DNA of 64,000 nt from Agaricus subrufescens (lineage: Eukaryota > Basidiomycota > Agaricomycetes > Agaricales > Agaricaceae), in assembly GCA_029945375.1 (NCBI GenBank), contig CM057058.1, positions 3,348,001 through 3,412,000 of the forward strand. The letters are read 5' to 3'. Both the position numbers and the translations under genes were made by a program. Shown here one piece after another: positions 22,110-34,536 of the stretch (position 1 is the first letter of the stretch; the number at the start of each line of letters is the position of its first letter). The notes beneath the pieces were generated by a model, which saw only the letters and a program-made list of their open reading frames with translations, was not told the origin of the DNA and ran no database searches.

Positions 22110-25100
22110 TCAGCGGGTCGGTTCATGAACATCCGAGAGAGTGGTGAAAGGAAGATCTGGATCTAACCCAAAAGCGCCTGGATCATAACTTGACCATAAG
22201 GAATCTTGTTCTCCGCCGGCGCTAATACCACCGGTGCTGTAATTTCTGATATAATCTAACCCACGAAACGGGAGCCCAGTAACTGAAAATGATGTGCTTG
22301 GAGGAGCGGTAGACAAACCTGCCAAAGTCACATCCGATGTCGCATCGAACGCAGAAAAGTTGCCATCCATAGACGGCCCATACCCAAACGAATTGGAGAA
22401 CAACGTAGGTTCGGGTATTGTTGGGGTTGCATAAATGTCCATTGTTTGTCGATCGTGGCCGTTTCCGTTACTATTCCAGGGTTGTGCACTAGTTTGACTT
22501 TGACTCAAAGGGCTAGGTTGCATGGCATAATCATAATCAAGGGATGACGACGCCACGGGGGATATTGGATTATTGAATGTGGAAAAATTATTTGAAGGGC
22601 TTGTCTCTGAAGATTGTTCGAGCGTCGTCATCGTTGGTGAAGGGAGCCCACCTGATGCTGGTGAGCTGTGTTGACTGGTAGATGCTGCTAACCCGGAGGG
22701 AGTGGTGGCTGGGCTGAACGGTTGATAGTACGAAATACCCGAGCTCCCATTCTCACCGTCGTCAGGACCTCGCCTTCGTGACGTCGAACGGGCGCGAGCA
22801 GCATCTTCATATGATTGGTTAACTATAAAGTCAATAAGACTCATAAGTTGGTATTACTTACTATCGACTCGATATGGCGAAACAGCGGAGAGCCGCCTGC
22901 CGGGTGTCCCATGATCTCGCGATTGAGTTCTCCTCGTGCGGGTTCTCATCGCACGCCCCGGGGGGAGTGAACTGGACGGAGCTGTTGCTATCGTAACGGA
23001 TTTTCGCCTCTCCGTACGCGGAGAGATGGGACTCGAGGGTTGGGCAGACGTCGAACCATTTCCATTGTCTATACTGATCTTCCGAGCCTGAGATGGGGCT
23101 TTGGCTATAGCATCATTTGCTGTATTCAGTAGATCAATCAATAGTTCCTTGCATTTTCGCGCCCCTGGCCAGTTGCCTTCCCAAGCTTCTAGTGCTGATA
23201 GCGCACTCTTCGCTTCTTCTTTAGCTTGATTCGCGGCGCGTGAGTCGTTTGAGTGCATGGCATACAATAAAAGTATGACTGCGGAACTGAAAAGATTTTG
23301 AATGAAGAACGCCAGGTGATGAGAAGGCGGCACAACGTGTTTCATCGAAGGAGCCAGGCGGATGCACGACCGTGCGGACGAAACAGCCTTCGCCGTCGAT
23401 TTCGGGCTAACAAGCTGGTCGTGCCTTACGGGGATGAAATTTCGATGAAGTGTGGTCACGAGACAGTAATAGTGACTGCACAAGACAGCGCCCATAGATA
23501 CTTGTTCATCCGTTTCCGATTGTGATTTGAATGCTGGTTGGAGATCGTCACACCATTTCGTGAGTTCGTTATCGAAAGACTCGACAGTTTTCTGTAATTC
23601 CGCTCGTCTTTCGTCATCAAGGTTTTCTTTGCAGTTCTCCAATGTGTAAACCTGCCGCAGGACTCGACCAGCGATTTCATAAAGCTTAATCAAGTTAATC
23701 ATCCCGGCCATCAAGGAGGGCTGACGTTGCGTTATTGGAGCGCCTGAAAAATATTCAGGGAGGTTTTCATCGTCGATATCAACAGGCATTTCGACGTCGC
23801 AGTCTGAGTCGTTAATGCCAAGAGGACGGCCCAGAGCGAGAGCGAGCATACGGTCGAGGGTATAAACACCCCACCAAATTTTGCGACGAGTTTCTTTCTC
23901 GAGGGAACTAACGAGGAGCACGCGGGGCGATCGCTATCATAGATAATGAAGTCAGATTCCCATAAACTGAAGTGTATGATTCAAAGTACCCACATGCAAC
24001 CCCAAATCTTGGCCGGTGCGGACGGCCTGACCCAGTAGGATCCATGCCTGGGGTAGGCAATTTACGGAACACAAGAAGGATGACATAAGAACGAAGCACT
24101 GGACGTGTGCGATTTGAATGTTCGGGTGGCTGATGTACTGTAAAATAAGTGCGCTAGGGAAAATGAAATTTGAGTAAGTGCATCATGAATGATGGGAATA
24201 CAAGCACACCGTTCGTAATAGACCATGCCCATACCACCGTCGTCCTGGCGGTCGGATACTGCCAAGCGCGGATCTTGAACCAGATGGGCGGCGCAAGCGA
24301 AGACGGCAAATACGAGCGACAAAAAAGCTGTCTCTGAGCGAGCGAGAACATGGTCGTGAGTATTATCCATGAGCTGGCGATACTTTTGGATAAAGGATGG
24401 CTTGTCAATGACAGGCATCAAGAAATGAAATTTAGCGAAATAGGCCTCCACCTGGAAGAAATATGAGCACGGAGATCGAGAACAGGAAGCTCTGAACTCA
24501 CAAGCTTGTCCGCGAGGTCTCTTTCGGGGTACTCGACCTCTTCAGGGCCAGGGAGCGCACGAACTTGGCCGAAAAAGACGGCGGCAGGAAAATAAAGTTT
24601 ATTAACACTTGGCCCTGGGGCATGAGGATCTTCCTCCATCGGGGAGATGCGGTGTAATGGCGAGGAAGTTAGGGATTTGAATGACTGGATGAGGGACATG
24701 GTGGAAGAGCCTCCTATCCATCTCATATGGCCATATTCGTCGAGTGCAAGCTGCCCGAAAGACTCGCTGACTTCATCCTCGGGTTGGATTGTGGAGGGTG
24801 TGGAAGGCTCAGGGGACTGCTGGACCTTTGGTGCAAGAGACCGAAGGGCGATAGCAGCGGCGCGAGCGGGCTTGTCTGTGTTCCCGGAGGTTGAGGGAGC
24901 GGTCGATGAAGAGGGAACTGCACCGTTGGCGAGGGGGCCTAGCTGTTCGAGGACAGGGGCGATCTGGGTGAATAGAGACTCCATATGGAGCAGGCGGGCC
25001 TCGAGCTCTTGTACATAACTGAGACAAGAATGGTAAGTAAGGCGGAAGGGCACGGATGAGCGGCAAATGGCCTACTGGCGACTGAGTGCAGCTCGATCCT

Positions 25101-25382
25101 TGGTCTGGAGCCAGGTGCATTGAGAGCCGGACGAAGCGCACTGGGAGCAGGTTGGCTCGCATCCATCGCACTTGACCTTTTTGCGACTGGGAGAGGAGGG
25201 CGGTTGAGTGAGAGTGTACTGAGAGGGAGATGTCGGACGTACCGGCAACTCTCACAGGCACGCCAGACCCGTCGGCGCTGGAGCTGGATGGGTTTCTGGC
25301 CGACGTCGAGGGGGAGGGAGTCGTCGTCGGAGCGCTTCTTCTTTGCGGTGAGCATGGCGGGGAGATCCTCGCCCTTGGCCAT
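22110..25382 (-). CDS. Zn2Cys6 fungal transcription factor with fungal_trans domain
   Basis: Multi-exon. The start is MAKGEDLPAMLTAKKKRSDDD. The binuclear cluster is CESCRRKKVKC then CEPTCSQCASSGSQC (C-x2-C-x6-C-x6-C-x2-C-x6-C), split by an intron after CESC. A coiled-coil dimer element follows (VQELEARLLHMESLF). The middle homology domain has YFAKFHFLMPVIDKPSF, WILLGQAVRTGQDLGLH, EKETRRKIWWGVYTLDRMLALALGRP and SDCDVEMP. The C-terminus is Ser/Asn/Thr rich, ending FTTLSDVHEPTR, and may be an activation region. The fungal_trans pattern resembles the xylanolytic-activator group, but the target genes cannot be told. Confidence 0.9.
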
Positions 25383-25671
25383 GGTGGTGGTATGGAGGAA
25401 AGAGCACGTGGGCGGAATGGCTGTGATCGCAGAGGCAATCTCCCTAAGAGAACCCTGGAGTCCGGGCACCCGGCCGCTGCGTGCAACACCCGGCCACGCC
25501 AGGCCCGTGCGCGTCGGTGCTCGCCTCGCGCTCTCACGCACAATGCAATGCAGTCAGAGCTGGGCTGGGAACCCAAGCACCGCATCGTCCGGGTGATGTC
25601 ACACCCCGCCGGTCACGTGCCTGCCGTCCCAGAGCCAAACCCGGACCGCAGACCTCCCTCCCGACACACCC
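25383..25671. promoter_or_regulatory. Divergent promoter with two CACGTG boxes
   Basis: CACGTG at 25405-25410, 22 bp before the transcription factor start, and at 25614-25619, 52 bp before the PAB2 start. The region is GC rich. It serves two divergent genes. Confidence 0.45.
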
Positions 25672-26533
25672 ATGGCCGACGTCGAATCCACCCACCCGCC
25701 CGCGACAGCCTCTGACGATGTCCAGGTCGGGCTGAACGAGGAGGAAGAGTCCAAGGTTGTCTCTTTTCCCGTCTTCGCTGTCCCCCGCTCACCTTTTCCA
25801 TAGGAGATCATGCTCATGAAGCAGCGGGTAGAAGAGATGGAGAGAGAGGCAAAAAAGCTCAGGGAGCTTCAGGCCGCCGCAGAAAAGGCCGCCGACACCT
25901 CCGAGGGTGGCGAGAGCGCCCCAATGGACACCGAGGAGGACAAAAACCTCATTGACTCACGAAGTGTCTACGTTGGCAATGTCTGTGTCTCGAATCCTCC
26001 TTCCACCCCGAGTTTTGACGCGGCAATTCCAGGTCGATTATGGTGCTACACCCGAAGAGATCCAGGGACACTTCCAGTCCTGTGGTACTATAAACCGGGT
26101 GACGATTCTCTGCGACAAATTTACCGGACACCCAAAAGGGTATGAGCATGCGTCGCTGTCGATGCGGTTTGCTGATGCACCAGCCCAGATATGCGTACGT
26201 GGAATTTGCAGAGTCAGAGCATGTTGATGCTGCGCTGGCAATGGACAACTCGTTGTTCCGCGGCAGGCTCATCAAGGTATGGCGCGACCAGGGTCTGTTG
26301 GCACGTAGACTGATGGTGGCTACCCAGGTAACGTCCAAGCGGACCAACATCCCGGGATTCAATCGGGGCAGAGGGCGCGGTGGCTACCGAGGCGGGTACC
26401 GGGGAGGATATCGTGGGTATGGCGGGTACAGTCCGTACGGGCGCGGACGAGGCAGGTGAGCGGCAGTTGCGACGCGCACAAAGCGACAAATACTGAGTGG
26501 GGACCGCACAGGGGACGAGGACGAGGGTTCTGA
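25672..26533 (+). CDS. PAB2: Nuclear poly(A)-binding protein (PABPN1/Pab2 type)
   Basis: Six exons, from the ATG at 25672 to the TGA at 26531-26533. An acidic start (NEEEESKEIMLMKQ) leads to a coiled-coil ([21 protein letters not shown]). A single RRM follows: [64 protein letters not shown]. The C-terminus is an RGG/RGY tail ([17 protein letters not shown]) like the methylated Arg tail of PABPN1. Known role: binds growing poly(A) tails in the nucleus, controlling tail length and RNA decay. The frames make sense only with the four internal introns plus the one splitting the last Arg codon. Confidence 0.92.
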
Positions 26534-26679
26534 ACACAAAATGCATTTGCCTATCGCGCTGAGGATGCTATCTTATTCTGTTTGCTGTATGATACCAACC
26601 ATGCCCTGTAATAAATCCTCTTGTTTGTCTTTGTTGACGTGTCTGTACTTTTCAAGTCGTGCGTGCCGCGACGCCCTCC

Positions 26680-27189
26680 ATGTTCTCCCTCACCTCGCGC
26701 CTCTTCTCCACCGCCGCGCGCCGCGCCCAGGCTGCCGCCTACCCCTTCTCCAGGTCGGCCATCGTGCCCCCGACGCCCTCCGTCCCACCGCCCCCGCGCG
26801 CCGGCGTCGGAAAGGGCGTCATGGAATATCTCCACAAAACACTACCCACCGCCGAGAAGCAGACCATGCTCACCGACTTGTTCTCTCGCCGCTCTCCAAA
26901 CCAGCTCATGCCCGGGTCCGTCATCACCGTGACGCTTGAACATGCGCCAACGTCCTTCACCGGCGTCCTCATCTCAATCCGGCGGAGGGGAATGGCCACA
27001 TCGTTTGTGCTGCGAAATGTTGTGCAGCGGACAGGAGTGGAGATGCAGTTTTTCGTCAACTCGCCGCACCTGAAGGGGATCACCGTGGAGCGGCTGCCGC
27101 CAAAGGGGCGGATGCGGAGGGCGAAGCTCTTTTACCTGAGGACGGCGCCAGACAAGATGAGCGTGCTAGCTGCTGGGAGGGGTAGATAG
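26680..27189 (+). CDS. IMG1: Mitochondrial large ribosomal subunit protein bL19m
   Basis: Single exon, 169 aa. The presequence is MFSLTSRLFSTAARRAQAA. The bL19 core is PGSVITVTLEHAPTSFTGVLISIRRRG, SFVLRNVVQRTGVEMQF and VNSPHLKGITVERLPPKGRMRRAKLFYLR, which matches bL19 (the ribosomal bridge protein at the 30S-50S interface). The ORF stays open 21 nt upstream but has no other ATG. The next gene on the same strand starts only 37 bp after its stop. Confidence 0.93.
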   Translation: MFSLTSRLFSTAARRAQAAAYPFSRSAIVPPTPSVPPPPRAGVGKGVMEYLHKTLPTAEKQTMLTDLFSRRSPNQLMPGSVITVTLEHAPTSFTGVLISIRRRGMATSFVLRNVVQRTGVEMQFFVNSPHLKGITVERLPPKGRMRRAKLFYLRTAPDKMSVLAAGRGR

Positions 27190-27225
27190 TGACTGGGTGT
27201 GACGTAGTTACTTTGACCAATACTT

Positions 27226-29059
27226 ATGCCTTCCCGCCCCCGCCTCTTTGCCTCTGCCTCCCCGCGCGCCGCCGCCTCCCCGGGGCCGCCCTCGCCCACC
27301 TTTTCCGAGGTCACAAATGCCTCCGCCTTCAACTTTGGCGCAAACGGCCCCGCAAAGATCATCACCCGCACGGACCTCAAATCCAGCCTCCAGGCCTACG
27401 AAGATGTGAGTCGCCGCCTCTCGCCGCCCTGCCAGTCCCCGTGACCCACCCTAGGTCATGGCCACCTCGGCCGCCTATCGCGCCGCCCTCCTCACCATGT
27501 CCAAGGCCACTGCTGCCTTTGCGGACGCTATGGAGCGCTGCAGCGGGTCGGTCCTTCCATTCCCCCTTTCGCTCCAACACATCCTTATCTTGCCTAGATT
27601 AAAAGGGCCCACCTACGAGGCCGGCAGCAGACTCCAGGCTGCGGCAGGAGTCCACCATTTGATTGGTAACCTCTGGCATGTCTTGGTGTGCACGTTCCGT
27701 CCCACGAGGCGCTCTCCTAGGCTCACACTCTCCTAGGCAGAGACCATTGACAAAAGCTTTGAAAAGCCGCTTCGCCAACATCTTGACACCTACAAAACCA
27801 TCGTTAACGTAAGTGTATCATGTATCACCGAATCCACTTTCTTATTCCAAGAAAGGAACGCTCCAATTCCTATGAACGTGCACTTCGAGAAAAAAGCCGA
27901 ATTATCCGGCAGACAGAAATGCGCAACATGAATCGCAAAGAGCGAAGTCAGTTTATCTGGTTTATCAAATAACCTGGTTCTCACTCCGCACATCAGACCT
28001 CCAGAGCTTTAGAGAAGCCCTTGCCGTCCTTCAGCGTCAAGTCGACGGGCTAGACGAACTCAAGGCAGCTCATTATCAGGAAATACTTGAACATGAAGAG
28101 GAGGTTTGGAATGTGGTGCAAAACAAGGTTCGCGATATATTCTCATTCATTACTCTTGCTAACACTCCCCAAGGTTTGCATCGTTGTCCGCTCAACGATG
28201 GACGTTTTTGATAGGTTCACTGCGAAAGCGTGTGTGATGTCACCTCCACCATTTTGCCTTTTACTGACATTTATCAAAAACCAGGTCCGATCCCATCATT
28301 GAACCGATGCTACAATCTGTCCCAGACCCTTTTGATTCTTATGGTCCTCCACAATCTGAAGATCAAATATTTAGCATTTTGGCGCCTTTGTCTATCATGG
28401 CTCAGCCTGCGCCTTCACCTTCAACGTCAAGCTCGTTGACTAACACTCCCGAGCAACTAGTGAGCAACCCCCTCCCATCCGTTACCGGGAGCAGAAAGGT
28501 CGCGTCATGGCTACCTACAAATTCCACCAATGGCAACTCCGCCGCTCCTACTGAAGCGAGCGCGTGGGCAGACGCACATTACGCGGTTTCGCCTCCATCC
28601 ACGCCCCCGCGTTCATTCTCTCCCCCACACAATTCATACCATGGCAGAAGGCATTCAGTACCTTCACATCGCAAACCCGAATCTAAGCTACGGTCTTCTC
28701 TAACCATCATTGATGAAGGGTTATCAACGAAACGTCATGAAGATTCCGTCAAGCACGCTCACGATGATGATAAAGATGACAGTTCCCCACAACACCCCGC
28801 AACCCCACCAACGCAAGTTGTAGAAGGCAACGATTCTCCGTCGCCTTGCCCAACCGCCACCGAACTCAATTCGGGGCAACCGTGGGCTTTTACGTATGGT
28901 CTGTCACCATACGAGCCCGCAAATGATAGCGATTCAATCACACCCCGTAATTCTATGTCGTTTAACTCATCCACGGACCCTTCAGACTCTACTTCCGCTC
29001 ACGGCTCGAACGATAGCGATCGCCGAGATTCAGATGATCAACATTTATGTACTAGTTAG
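27226..29059 (+). CDS. IVY1: Ivy1-like I-BAR domain protein (vacuole/lipid binding)
   Basis: Seven or so exons. The N-terminus is Ser/Pro/Ala rich. The I-BAR helical domain begins FGANGPAKIITRTDLKSSLQAYED and goes on with MATSAAYRAALLTMSKATAAFADAM, KGPTYEAGSRLQAAAGVHHLIGN, FEKPLRQHLDTYKTIVNER, EKSRIIRQTEMRNMNRKERN, LQSFREALAVLQRQVDGLDELK and VRSTMDVFDRFTAKAS. A long Ser/Thr/Pro-rich disordered tail ends DDQHLCTS. Known in yeast: Ivy1 binds phospholipids, Ypt7 and Vps33 at the vacuole and affects TORC1. The tail has no motif I can name. Confidence 0.88.
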
Positions 29060-29299
29060 TTTATGATCAGCTTTGTATCTATCTATTCTATCTATGTGAT
29101 ACTTCGTGATCCTGGCGGCCCTTATTGTTTCGGCCTATTGAAAAATTCTCGATCCTCATGTCAATCTTTTTGACGGGTTCCGTTCATTCCGCTGTTCCAC
29201 GTCGGGTGCGACATAAGTTCATAAAATTCCACCCATCCCCTTCTGTCCACGGCCAAAAAACGCACGATTTTCACATGACACCCCAAAAAAATGTTTGGC

Positions 29300-32200
29300 T
29301 TACTTTCTCTCCACCCTTCGCGATTGGAGACCATATTGATGCAACACCGCTTCGCTGACAGGTGAGGGACTCTTGAACAACAGATCTGTCCCATTACCGC
29401 TCTTCGGAAAAGCGATAACATCACGAATTGATGGAGTCTTGCACAGAATCGCCATCAAGCGATCAAATCCTAACCGATATGGTCATTTCGCGTGTTGAAA
29501 CACATTAACGAAAAAGGGGGAAGGGGAGAGGGAGGAGAAGGAGAAGCCGATATTAGATTAATTGATTTTTTTTGGGGGGGTGTTGATTGGAGAGAGAGAG
29601 AGAGTACATACCTAATGCGATACCCCCATGAGGTGGTGCGCCGCATTTCAAGGCATGTAATAATTGATCGAATGGGGATTTTTCTTCATCCGTAAGCTAG
29701 TAAGTAAGAAGAAAAGGAATTTGCTCCGTGAGTATCGAGTATCAAATACTGGGAGCACCGCAGGTAAGACGAAATTTCAGGATAAAAAAGGGTTAGTGGA
29801 CCATGTTTTGTCAGGGGCGCACCCCGCATAAACTGCCGAGCGAAGAGAATGGGAATAAAGAAAAAGAGGTATCAAACTGATGGAGTCGAAGAAGGACAAA
29901 GCAGTGCTGATAGAAGAATTCGGTTTTTTGTGACAAAGACATCGGCTGTTTTTGGAAAAATAAAGACAAGTGAAATAACAATAAGACATACCTGGAGGAT
30001 GTTGGTAAAGATGTAATCCTGCATGTGGGCATCATGCACACGAACAGACCCACCCCCGATTTCCACCCCATTCAGTACGAGATCATAGTGCTGTCCACGG
30101 ACCTGAGCAATGAGTGAGAAGGGCCAAGTGAAACGCGTAGAACATATTTTAAAAACGATCGGTTCCATTTTAAACGAGCGTTCGATGACAGCGTTTGGTA
30201 AGCAGCTTTTTCATCAAGAGCTATTGCATCAGTACACACCTTTTCAATATCACCGCGATACATGGCTTCGATGTCTTGCCACATCGGGGCTGTGAATGGA
30301 TGGTGAGAACTACTCCATCGGCCTTTGGCCAAGATATCTTTATCCTCATCGGCATGGGTAAACAAGGGAAATTCGGTAACCCATAGGAAGTGAGGGTCTT
30401 GTGTGATTGTAAAATCCCCTAGGAAAAACCGTGAGTGCGGGCGGCGCCTACAATAGCAGTAACATGCACCCACCGCGCGTTTGTGCCAGTTCGGAGATAT
30501 GCAAACGAGTCTTACCCAGGGCTGTCGATCCTCCCTATTTCTACATCAGCACCTGATGGAAAATTAGCACGCATCTGGTTACCTTGAGTGATTGGGAACG
30601 CTTGGACAACCACATGTCGTCCCCATGGCTTAGCTTTAAAGAAGCGTTCACCTGAGCATGGTCATCTGCTGTTAAACCCTTTAGAATTTCACAATGAAGG
30701 CCAGGGTCCCTTAACCATGTAGACGCGGTGGTTTGAGAGAAATGAATGTGACACTAAAGGAGTATACGATCGATCAGTTGAAATAGACTTGATGATCGAG
30801 GGTAACACACAGTGCCGTGATCATCGTTGGAGGAGGACCTTGAAGCGCGTATGAACTGTGGATCGGCTGACTTTCGAACGATGATAGCCTCCAGAACCTG
30901 TTCGTTTTGGTTATATGCACTGAGTATATCGGGAGGGAGATAGGGAGTGATATTGATTATCTGTGTGAGAAAATGAAAGAGATATCAATAGGGCCTGAAG
31001 GACGGGAGAGGCAGCTTTTTTACCTCGAGTCCGAAACGAGTGTCTGGTTTATCAGAACCATACTAAGATGGATCAACAGACATCAATTCTGAAAGCTAAA
31101 GAATGGCAAAAGGAAACGGCTCACACGTGTCATTGCTTCGCGATAGGTCAGGACATTAAACTGATCGGGAAGGTCAATCTGCTCCGCCTGAGACCATATT
31201 TTCTGAATGAGAGACTGTACGACCTGGCGGATTTCTAGGCCGCCAATTCTCCATGTATCAGGGACCTGATGAGGTGGCGGAGCTGGCTGTCCCCAAGAGA
31301 CGTAGGCCATCTCGAGATCGACTTGGGTAAATTCTGGCTGACGATCTTTGCGGCCATCTTCATCGCGGAAACATTTTGCCAATTGGAAATAACGGTCGAC
31401 GGCACCCGAGCAGATCAAAAGCTGCTTGGGCTGCTGGGGAGACTGCTGGAGGGCGTAGAAGGCAGGGTTCTGGGCGGAGGGATCCGAGTGGGATGTGCGT
31501 GTGGGGACGAGGAACTCCCTGGCGCCCTCTGGAGAGGACCTGAGGAGGACGGGGGTCTCGACCTCGACAAAGCCTAAAAAGGAGTGAGTGCCGGAACATG
31601 CGAAGACAAAAGAGGGCAACATGCCTTGATCATGCAGGGCATTCCGAATCAGGTGCGCGACCTGACTACGCTTCTTGATGTTATCGGACAAAGCAGTTCT
31701 TCGCAAGTCCAAATAACGGAATCGGGCTCTCAGGTCTTCGCCCGGCTGAGGACGGGGCTATTAATGCAAACGATGATGGAGAAGGCTGTCACCGCACCAA
31801 GTTGAATGGGTTTGAAGGGGTGAAAGGCAGTGTCGAGGCAGGGTTTAGAACGGTGAAGCTTTCCACCTGGACATCAATTTCGCCAGTCGCACCCTAGAAG
31901 ACGGAGGGGGTGAGAAGAGCAGCCGGATGGCGAAAAAAGGGGGGGAGGGGTACCTTGCGCCTGGCATCCTGGGGCCGGGGCAGCACGGTGCCCTGGACGA
32001 GCACGGAGGACTCGAGCGGGACGGCGGCGAGGTCGGCGAAAGCCTGGGGGGAGGTGATGAGCTGGGTGGTGCCGTGCGAGTCCTTGAGGGGAAAAAAGGA
32101 CACGCGCTTGCCCTTGCTGGTGGGAGAGTGATGAGCTGGCAGGACGGGGGGGGAGAGGAGGGGGTTACCGTCCCGGGAGGAGCGAGCCGGCGAGGACGAC

Positions 32201-32464
32201 GCGCTGGCCGACGTGGGAGGCGTTGAGGGCGCCGCAGGAGTGGGACCTGGGCGGGAAGGGGCCTGGAAAGGCGTGAGCAGCGGCGGAGAGCGCGTCGAGG
32301 AGACTGACGCGAATGGGCGAGGCAGCGACGGAGAGACATGCGAGACGAGATCGGATCTCGCCAGCAGCACGGCGATCAGCCCGGCCGCTGATTGGCCCGT
32401 CGCCCTGGCCGTGCCGTGCCGCGCCTATAAATCTGGCGAGGCTCAGCCCCAGCCTCCCAGCCAT
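29300..32464 (-). CDS. MSD1: Aspartyl-tRNA synthetase, mitochondrial type
   Basis: Many exons. The OB-fold region is [37 protein letters not shown] and SSVLVQGTV. Class II motifs are [31 protein letters not shown] (motif 2 region), [37 protein letters not shown], and, at the end, [32 protein letters not shown] (motif 3), [14 protein letters not shown]. This bacterial-like architecture matches mitochondrial AspRS (yeast Msd1). The frame holding HSCGALN reaches back to an ATG at 32464, which lies in the same CCATGG as the F-box start. An ATG at 32370 is in another frame. The 5' end is therefore tentative. Confidence 0.87.
32426..32432 (+). promoter_or_regulatory. TATA box upstream of the F-box gene
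   Basis: TATAAAT ending 30 bp before the ATG at 32463, in otherwise GC-rich DNA. The distance to the ATG implies a very short 5' UTR. Confidence 0.45.
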
Positions 32465-33515
32465 GGCCCTCCCCCTCGAGCTCCTCGACAACATCTTCGC
32501 CACCCTCGCCCCCGCCGACCTCCTCGTCCTCGCCCGCGCCTCCCCCGCCTTCTTCCCCATCGCCCAGCGCCATCTCTACCGCTCCATCTCCCTCGGGCCC
32601 TCCACCAAGAATCCCCTCGTCATCGTCCTCCTCGCCAGGAACCCCCACCTCGCCCGCTGCGTGCGCTCCTTCCATGTCAGAATGGAGCCCCGCTCCCCCA
32701 TCTTTGCCCCCTTCTACGCTGCCCTCGCCAAGGCCCTTGCCAACATGACCGGCCTCGAGTCTCTCGAGCTCTCCCTCACCACCTGTTCCTCCTCTGTCCT
32801 CCGCACCGCCATTGCTGATCCCGCGGTCGCCTATCCGCGCCTCCGCCACTTTTCTACCTCGCTACCCTTCGACTCCACCGTCGTCGACTTTGTCTCCAAG
32901 GCTCCCAACCTCGACTCCCTCTCTCTCGATCATATCCCTGACCCCAAGGCCCCCCATCCGACTCCTCGGGTCGCCCCCTCCGTCCTCCCCGCGCTGTCCC
33001 AGTTCACCGGCCCCATGTATGCCGCCCTGGCCCTCGTCCCAGGTCGCTCTCTAGCTTCCATCCAGCTTCACGACGGCGACCTGACCGAGGAGATCGTCGA
33101 GTCCCTCGCCGCCTCGTCCGACAGCCTCCTCACCTTCTCTGCCTCCACGAGCTCGCCTCCGCTCCCCATTCTCCGGAGCATCAGCCGCTCGATGAGCAAA
33201 CTTGTGTATCTTCGTCTCATGAACACCCAAAACTTCCTCGACGTCCCGGACAGAGTGAGTTTCGCCATGCCTGCCAGCCTCTCAACGACACTAATTCTGT
33301 CTCTGTAGACATTCTTCCTCCAGGTCGCCGAAGTGCTATATGATATCCTCGAGCTATCTGCATTCGAGTTGTGCGGCATGTACTGGAACTCTTCCAAGCA
33401 GAAAATCTCTGAAACGGAAGAGCGGCGAGTATGGACAACACCATACGAGATCTCGTTTCCCACTCACACCGATTCCACCGAGTTCGACGACTCCCACTCG
33501 CTGTTCCCCTACTGA
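32463..33515 (+). CDS. F-box-like protein with Leu-rich C-terminal region
   Basis: Two exons, 32463-33254 and 33309-33515, 332 aa. The F-box is at the very N-terminus: [21 protein letters not shown], then LARASPAFFPIAQRHLYRSISL. This is followed by leucine-rich stretches (MTGLESLELSLTTCS, PNLDSLSLDHIPD, SMSKLVYLRLMNTQNFLDVP) like those of basidiomycete F-box proteins. Known role: F-box proteins bring substrates to SCF ubiquitin ligases. The substrate is unknown. Agaricomycetes carry large families of such proteins, so orthology cannot be claimed. Confidence 0.85.
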
Positions 33516-34536
33516 CCCTACTTACTTGTCAACCATATGTAACATTCTAGAATTCCTATCACGAGCTAATCCCCTATTTATTCATCATCATTACACTCAA
33601 AAGTATCCGATAGAAAACTTGTTCTCCCTTTAGTTTCCTTAGTTTCAGTGGTCTACGGCTAATTATAATAATCAGCTTACTACACCCGAGCCCGATTCAT
33701 CGCATGTTCCCGACACGGAAAGCTTTCATTGACCCAACTCGCAATTCATCCCTGCATCTAGTCAACATTTCATAAAACGGCCTATGAATCACTATGAATC
33801 ACACGAGCCTTGGCTCCAGGGCACTGCCCCCCCTCTACCCTTTGAATCAATAGTCCCTTGCCGGCTTTTGCCCCCGCTTTCTTCCACCATTCTATCCTGC
33901 CAACGTTTCATGTTTCCAGTTCCTTTATTGACAAGGGACGGACTTTCCAATTCAGTCTGTGTCACAGAAGAGAAGTGTAATAAATGCCGCCGATAAGGAA
34001 GAGAACCAGTGTGTCACTCCCAGACTCAGGACTGTCTGTGCCTCTTTGCGATGATTGATAAATGGGCACCCACTCCCCTACCGATGGTCTCTAAGCCGCT
34101 AATATTATACTCCCGCCAACGCAACTTGACATCATCCGATTGCAATCATAACTAAGCGTCGTAAATATTTTAAGGACTTTTTTGCGAGGCATCATCTTGA
34201 CAAGATAATATGTTGCCACTATTTTACATACGTCCCCATCAGATCAGGCCCTTGGCATTCAGGTGCAACAGAAGTCAAACCGTGGCTGGCGCCATCCCAA
34301 CGGACGCAACCCTGGCTGGCCTCTGCGGCATCCTGAACCTGAGATGTGCTCTGCGTATGGCATCGTCCATTTTCGGACGGAGCAAGGGTACCAGAAAATA
34401 AAATAAAAATAAATTTGTATTATTCCGTTTGAAATGAAAAGCACGAGTAATGCCGGCTTTGATGCGTTCCCATCAGGTGACTAAGATACTCTCGTTCTTG
34501 CGCATCTCTAATTTGTCCTGATCCTTGTGCCAAGTC
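33516..34536. other. 1-kb intergenic region
   Basis: AT-rich, with T/A tracts. Short frames at 33784-33996 and 34210-34401 look like chance. No repeats or RNA structures seen. Confidence 0.4.
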
